Origin: an uncultured Pseudomonadota bacterium
Lineage (GTDB): Bacteria > Pseudomonadota > Alphaproteobacteria > RF32 > CAG-239
NCBI GenBank assembly: GCA_902761535.1
Contig: CACWKS010000013.1
Span: 1 to 35,420, forward strand
Reading direction: 5' to 3'
Length of the DNA: 35,420 nt
Of the stretch, positions 31,189 to 35,420 are shown one piece after another. Within the stretch, counting starts at the first letter, position 1, and each line of letters starts with the position of its first letter. The notes under the pieces were generated by a model. It saw nothing but the letters and a program-made list of their open reading frames with translations. It had not been told where the DNA came from and ran no database searches. The position numbers and the translations under genes are program-made.

Positions 31189-33430
31189 AGCCTTTTTATA
31201 TCTTACTGTATGTTCCGTTGCGTTTTGTGCCGATACATTCGCGGCGGAAAGATCCGGCACAACCGTTATTGATACTGATAAAACAATCGAAGATACTCGC
31301 CCGAAATCCAAAGCTAAATTAGAGCCTTCATACAACATTACCAACATTTTATCAGTAGACAATAACGAAACTACCGACATTTACTTTAATGCCGATAATA
31401 TGGAAAACGATTCCAATCGGAACTTGGTTATAGCTTCAGGCGATGTCGAAATAATTCGCGAAAATCTGACCTTAAAAGCAGATAAGGTCACTTATAATCA
31501 AAAAACTGAAGACATAACTGCCGAAGGCAACGTCGTTCTGTTAGAAAAAAACGGTAATGTTTTATTTGCTGATAGAATTAACTTAAGCGAAAAAATTCAA
31601 AGAGCCGATGTTGAAAACATTAAAGTAATTTTATTGGATAAAACACGTTTGGCCGCTCGCACATTCCATAAAAAGGCTAATGATCGCAAAATTTTGCGTC
31701 ATGCCGTCTACACTCCTTGCGACAATTGCCGCGACAGCTCACCGCTTTGGCAATTGAAAGCTGGTAAAGTTTTGCATGATCCGGTTGAACAAAATGTCGA
31801 ATATCAAAATGCTTTTTTGGAAATAAAAGGAATACCCGTACTTTACACTCCGTTTTTTTCTCATCCGGATCCGTCGGTTAAACATCGTTCAGGTTTCTTA
31901 TTTCCGCGCATAATCAGCAGCAACTTTTTAGGCGCCGCCGTTCAACCGCAATATTTTTGGGACATAAATCCTCAAACCAACATAACTTTCAACCCGATTA
32001 TATCTTCCAAAAAAGATCCGATTTTTTCTTCCATCTTTCATAAATATTTCTACCGCGGTGAACTCAACGCCTCCGGAACCATTATGAATGATGATGCTTC
32101 CGATAAAAATGACAAACATGATACTCGCGGCAATTTATTCTTGTATGGTCGTTATGAAATAAACGATTATTGGGTTGCGGATACCGATATCAATTATGCT
32201 TCCGACCACACCTATCTTGATGATCTCAATCTACCGCAAAAAGACGCACCTTGGTTAACTTCACGTCTGCGGTTGCAATCTTTTGATAATCGTAATTATG
32301 CCTATTTAGAAGGCTATTATTATGATATGTTGAGTTATGATTTGCAACAGATAAACAAACCTTATATATTACCGATTATGGGATATGAAAATATTTCCAA
32401 TCCTAATCCCTATGGTGCTTATGTCAAAACTTCACTCAGTGCCGCATCTATTTATCATAAAGAGGACGATTCTTCTCAACGTCTTACAATGATAAATTCA
32501 TGGAACTTGCCTTATACCAGTCCTTTTGGTGAAAAGTATAAACTATCTGCCTCGTTAAAGTCGGATCTTTATTATGTTGAAAAATATCTCAACGACAACG
32601 ATGAATACTATACCGGAACAACCGCCAGAGTATTTCCGCAGTTAGGCTTGGAATGGCGTCTGCCTTTCATCAAAAATACTGAAAGCACTTCACAGATATT
32701 AGAACCTATAATCGTCGGTGCTCTTGCCCCCGACAAAGGTAATAAGCGAGATAAAATTCCTAATGATGACAGCCGCGACTTTGAACTTACCGATACAAAT
32801 ATCTTTGATCTTGACCGTTATGCCGGATATGATCACAACGATATCGGCTCTCGCGTAAGTTACGGCTTAAATTGGAGTTTTTATGGCAAAAAATGGGGAC
32901 GTTCATCGGTTTTGCTGGCTCAATCTTATGAGGCAGACAAAGATAAAGAGAATGTCTTGCGGCAAAACAATAACAGCCATTTTTCCGATTATGTCGGAAG
33001 AATTTATGCCGCTCCCAGCGATTACTTTGATTTGACCTATCGTTTTAAGTTGGACAAAGACGATTACGACATAACCTACAGCGAACTTTCTACATCTTTA
33101 GGAGGAGATATATTGAGATTGTATGCTTCTTATATTTTCTTCCCGGAAAACAATGAATCTTCGGTTTATTACGGCAAACAACGTAAAGAAATATATACTT
33201 CTTTATCTTCTCATATAACTCGTAACTGGTCAGTTAATGCTTTCAATCGTTATGACATCGAAAATGAACGTACCCTGTCAAACGGTGGTGGCATTGCTTA
33301 TGAAGATGAATGTTCAAGGTTTGCCGTGCAAATGGAAAAAGAATTTTCGGAAGATCCCGCTGCCGAGAATGACTTTTCCTTTTATTTCACTTTCTATCTG
33401 AAAACAATCGGTGGTATTGGTAATAACTAA
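31181..33430 (+). CDS. lptD: LPS-assembly outer-membrane protein LptD
   Basis: The outer-membrane beta-barrel that inserts LPS in the outer leaflet. The 749-aa protein has a signal peptide (about 1-22, ending CADTFAAE), an OstA/LptA-like periplasmic domain (about 60-150; NADNMEND, ASGDVEII, AEGNVVLLE), and a long beta-barrel region with many Tyr/Asp-rich strands. CDNC in HAVYTPCDNCRDSSPLWQL is the only Cys pair I see in that part. I chose ATG 31181 (GGAG just upstream), overlapping the lptF stop by 8 nt; an upstream TTG start would run deep into lptF. It is followed by surA, which folds LptD in E. coli. Confidence 0.94.
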   Translation: MRKAFLYLTVCSVAFCADTFAAERSGTTVIDTDKTIEDTRPKSKAKLEPSYNITNILSVDNNETTDIYFNADNMENDSNRNLVIASGDVEIIRENLTLKADKVTYNQKTEDITAEGNVVLLEKNGNVLFADRINLSEKIQRADVENIKVILLDKTRLAARTFHKKANDRKILRHAVYTPCDNCRDSSPLWQLKAGKVLHDPVEQNVEYQNAFLEIKGIPVLYTPFFSHPDPSVKHRSGFLFPRIISSNFLGAAVQPQYFWDINPQTNITFNPIISSKKDPIFSSIFHKYFYRGELNASGTIMNDDASDKNDKHDTRGNLFLYGRYEINDYWVADTDINYASDHTYLDDLNLPQKDAPWLTSRLRLQSFDNRNYAYLEGYYYDMLSYDLQQINKPYILPIMGYENISNPNPYGAYVKTSLSAASIYHKEDDSSQRLTMINSWNLPYTSPFGEKYKLSASLKSDLYYVEKYLNDNDEYYTGTTARVFPQLGLEWRLPFIKNTESTSQILEPIIVGALAPDKGNKRDKIPNDDSRDFELTDTNIFDLDRYAGYDHNDIGSRVSYGLNWSFYGKKWGRSSVLLAQSYEADKDKENVLRQNNNSHFSDYVGRIYAAPSDYFDLTYRFKLDKDDYDITYSELSTSLGGDILRLYASYIFFPENNESSVYYGKQRKEIYTSLSSHITRNWSVNAFNRYDIENERTLSNGGGIAYEDECSRFAVQMEKEFSEDPAAENDFSFYFTFYLKTIGGIGNN

Positions 33431-33445
33431 TTAAGGAGATGTTTT

Positions 33446-34354
33446 ATGTTCATTCGCAAATTAATTTTAAGTATTTTGTTAATCTGTTGCTTAGTATTTC
33501 CTGCCTCAGCTGAAAACTTTAAAATTGCCGCTTTGGTAAATGGTGAAATCATTTCCAATGAAGATTTAAATAATCAACTCAACCTTTTTATGCTCAACTC
33601 GCCGGTACCGCTCAATTCCGAAACCCGAGGAATGATAAATCGCCGCGTGATGGCACAAACCGTTGAGCAAAAACTTAAACTGCAAGCCGCCGAAAAAAAC
33701 GGCATCAAAATAGATGATAAAGAAATTGATGCTCAAATAAAAATTTGGGCACAACGTAACAAAATAAATCTTGATAATCTCAAAGCCAAAAAAATTGACC
33801 GTAACGCTTTATCTGAAACGATAAAATCAGAATTGGCCTGGGTTAAATTAATTCGCAAAAAATATTATCAAACCGCCAATATCACTCAAACCGAAATTGA
33901 TGATACTATCCGTGAAATTACCGAAGATATGAATATCAAAAAATATCAGGTTATGGAAATATATATCAAAAAAGAAAATGCCGCAGATATTAACACTTTG
34001 GTCGCCCGTCTGCGCGAAGATCCTCGTTTTGAATTATATGCAGCCCGTTTTTCCGAAGCTCCTTCGGCTTCCAATGGCGGCAATCTCGGTTGGATAAACT
34101 CCGGCAAAATGTTATCAGCCTTGGAAATGCGTTTATCCAAAATGCACATTGACGAAGTAAGCGATGCAATTCTAATCGGTGATGGATATTATATCGTTAA
34201 GTTATTGCAAGTATTTGATCCTGAGAAGAATAAGAATTTCACCCCCGATAAAAACGAAGTAAAGTCTTTATTGGAAAATCAAAAGATGGAATCTCTGTCT
34301 AAAAAAATGCTTCAAGACGTCAAACAAAAAGCTATCATCGAAGTAAAGGTATAG
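33446..34354 (+). CDS. surA: SurA-like periplasmic chaperone/PPIase with a single parvulin domain
   Basis: Periplasmic chaperone for outer-membrane proteins. The 302-aa protein has a signal peptide (about 1-22, ending PASA), a SurA N-terminal chaperone domain (about 27-160; VNGEIISNEDLNNQL), and one parvulin domain (about 165-270; NGGNLGWINSGKM, KMHIDEVSDAI). E. coli SurA is 428 aa with two parvulin domains; this form is common in alphaproteobacteria. An AAGGAGATG ribosome-binding site supports the start, 15 nt after lptD. The stop is 1 nt before ksgA. Confidence 0.88.
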   Translation: MFIRKLILSILLICCLVFPASAENFKIAALVNGEIISNEDLNNQLNLFMLNSPVPLNSETRGMINRRVMAQTVEQKLKLQAAEKNGIKIDDKEIDAQIKIWAQRNKINLDNLKAKKIDRNALSETIKSELAWVKLIRKKYYQTANITQTEIDDTIREITEDMNIKKYQVMEIYIKKENAADINTLVARLREDPRFELYAARFSEAPSASNGGNLGWINSGKMLSALEMRLSKMHIDEVSDAILIGDGYYIVKLLQVFDPEKNKNFTPDKNEVKSLLENQKMESLSKKMLQDVKQKAIIEVKV

Positions 34355-34355
34355 T

Positions 34356-35204
34356 ATGGACATATCCGAAACAATTGCTTCCTTACCTTCACTAAAAATC
34401 ACGGTCGAAGCCTATGGATTACTGGCTAAAAAATCTTTAGGGCAAAATTTTTTATTAGACAGTAATATCACCGACAAAATCGTCAACAAAACTTTATCTG
34501 CTCAAAAGTTATCTTCTTTTGCCGGTAATCATATTTTTGAGGTTGGCTCAGGACCGACCGGTCTGACTCGTTCCTGCCTCAAAGCTAATCCGGATAAAAT
34601 GACCGTAATTGAGCTGGATGAACGCTGCATAAAAATTGCTCAAGATATACAATCCAAAATCGGATCGAGATTGGAAATCATCAATCAAGATGCTCTCACT
34701 TACGATTTTGCTTTTACGGAAAAACTTCCTAAACACATCTTATCCAACCTACCTTATAATATATCGGTTCCACTGCTGACTAAATGGTTATACGATATTA
34801 AGTCTTATCAATCTTTGACCTTGATGTTTCAGAAAGAAGTTGCCGATCGTATTGAAGCTGACACTCGCACCAAAGATTACGGACGTCTCTCGGTTTTGGC
34901 TCAGTTGCAATGCCACATTACTCGCTTGTTTAATCTTCCCCCGGAAGCTTTTACTCCGGCTCCGAAAGTCTGGTCAAGCGTATTGTTATTTACCCCGCGT
35001 GAGGAAGCCTTAGACATTAAAAGCATTAAAAAATTAGAACAAATCACCACAACCGCCTTTGCCAAACGTCGTAAAATGTTGCGCCAAATTTTCAAATCCG
35101 TTCCTGATTTTGAGAATAAATGTGAAATTTGCGGTATATTGCCCACCATGCGCCCCGAAGAATTAACCCCGCAGCAATTTTTACAGCTGTCAAAATTGTT
35201 GTAA
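34356..35204 (+). CDS. rsmA: 16S rRNA (adenine1518/1519-N6)-dimethyltransferase
   Basis: Dimethylates two adjacent adenines in the 3'-terminal helix of 16S rRNA (KsgA). The 282-aa protein shows KKSLGQNFLLD (25-35), the SAM-binding EVGSGPTGLT (62-71), ELDERC, and the catalytic NLPYNIS (131-137), with C-terminal FAKRRKMLRQIFK. It starts 1 nt after the surA stop, so is surely in the same unit. In most alphaproteobacteria pdxA lies between surA and ksgA; it is absent here. The next unit is a tRNA promoter 7 nt after the stop. Confidence 0.95.
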   Translation: MDISETIASLPSLKITVEAYGLLAKKSLGQNFLLDSNITDKIVNKTLSAQKLSSFAGNHIFEVGSGPTGLTRSCLKANPDKMTVIELDERCIKIAQDIQSKIGSRLEIINQDALTYDFAFTEKLPKHILSNLPYNISVPLLTKWLYDIKSYQSLTLMFQKEVADRIEADTRTKDYGRLSVLAQLQCHITRLFNLPPEAFTPAPKVWSSVLLFTPREEALDIKSIKKLEQITTTAFAKRRKMLRQIFKSVPDFENKCEICGILPTMRPEELTPQQFLQLSKLL

Positions 35205-35210
35205 TGTTAC

Positions 35211-35239
35211 TTGACAAATCACGAATTATCCTTTATCTA
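35211..35239 (+). promoter_or_regulatory. Promoter of the right tRNA fragment
   Basis: TTGACA (35211-35216), a 17-nt spacer and TATCTA (35234-35239), both near consensus; the -10 is identical to that of the left-end fragment. The tRNA start is 54 nt after the -10, a longer leader than on the left. CGAGCA (35241-35246) and TGCTCG (35263-35268) could form a stem in the leader. Confidence 0.75.
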
Positions 35240-35293
35240 ACGAGCAAGAAGCGACAGGATGGTGCTCGACCTTATTATTTTACTTTGACCTAT

Positions 35294-35313
35294 GGGGGTA
35301 TAGCTCAGTTGGG
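35294..35313 (+). pseudogene. tRNA-Ala-like 5' fragment
   Basis: GGGGGTATAGCTCAGTTGGG matches the 5' end of bacterial tRNA-Ala: acceptor strand GGGGGTA, TA linker and D-stem GCTC. It stops inside the D-loop, before the GAGC half of the D-stem. The next bases are CTCGAGGA and a hairpin instead of an anticodon arm. No anticodon, T-arm or matching acceptor strand is found in the remaining 107 nt, so this is not a functional tRNA as read. Confidence 0.6.
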
Positions 35314-35420
35314 CTCGAGGAAAAATCAACCGATGCTCCGGTTGATTTGACCGCAAGAGACGAAGTTTTCTTCATTGAGCTTGCTAGCGTGAGCGACGCT
35401 TAAGCGAAATTAGAAAACGA
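35314..35420 (+). other. Structured tail fused to a tRNA 5' fragment (right copy)
   Basis: It contains CGAGGA (35316-35321), a perfect 10-bp stem AAATCAACCG (35323-35332) / CGGTTGATTT (35339-35348) with a 6-nt loop, then ACCG, and the word GCTAGCGTGAGCGA (35383-35396). That word shares 12 of 14 bases with the left copy and starts 89 nt from the tRNA start against 92 nt in the left copy. The hairpin stem sequence differs from the left copy, so structure, not sequence, is shared. The sequence ends inside the element. Confidence 0.45.

Overview
The window (AT-rich, densely coding) looks like a chromosomal piece of an AT-rich, Gram-negative alphaproteobacterium with a fermentative, anaerobic lifestyle. 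The alphaproteobacterial signature is gene order. It shows in miaB-phoH-ybeY-corC-lnt-XRE regulator, in rimP-nusA-ylxR-infB, and in lptF-lptD-surA-ksgA. An outer membrane is implied by LptD/LptF, SurA and Lnt. Anaerobic H2 metabolism is implied by a three-gene [FeFe]-hydrogenase operon, which is unusual in this class. A gut-associated uncultured alphaproteobacterial lineage is a reasonable guess, but this is inference, not something the sequence proves.

Layout. Bases 1-200: a tRNA promoter, the 5' part of a tRNA and a structured tail (minus strand). Bases 201-3622 (minus): motA-motB-nagA-nagB, flagellar stator genes followed directly by amino-sugar catabolism. Bases 3792-6717 (plus): a His-rich lipoprotein, a 335-aa orphan with internal repeats, and a CstA-type transporter. 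Bases 6718-8426: a degenerate copy of tRNA-Arg(TCT), a small Cys-rich protein and a D,D-dipeptidase-like protein (minus), then the intact tRNA-Arg(TCT) and its terminator. Bases 8427-10253 (plus): trmB and mnmA, both tRNA-modifying. Bases 10256-11337: a CTP-dependent lipid-kinase-like membrane protein and a small orphan. Bases 11370-17244 (minus): the miaB-to-XRE operon. Bases 17400-20411 (plus): TerB-like protein and orphan, then yggT-like, DUF167 and folD. Bases 20500-25789 (minus): tRNA-Arg(CCG) and the translation/transcription operon rimP-nusA-ylxR-infB. Bases 25972-29896 (minus): hydC-hydB-hydA. Bases 30055-35204 (plus): lptF, lptD, surA, ksgA. Bases 35211-35420: another tRNA promoter, 5' tRNA fragment and structured tail.

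Most of the window is housekeeping. The clearest unexplained structure is at the two ends. Two different tRNA genes are each cut off in or just after the D-arm. Both run into the same arrangement: CGAGGA, an A-rich hairpin with unrelated stem sequence, then ACCG, then a GCTAGCGNNAGCGA word at almost the same distance from the tRNA start. This could be a small palindromic element, a tRNA-derived structured RNA, or an assembly artefact, because both copies lie at the ends of the sequence. Other points worth a look are the decayed tRNA-Arg duplicate, a MnmA without its usual second catalytic cysteine, a FolD with a His/Cys-rich tail, a HydB without the C-terminal ferredoxin domain, and a dyad plus terminator hairpin in the rimP leader. 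I found no CRISPR array, insertion sequence, prophage or defence cluster.
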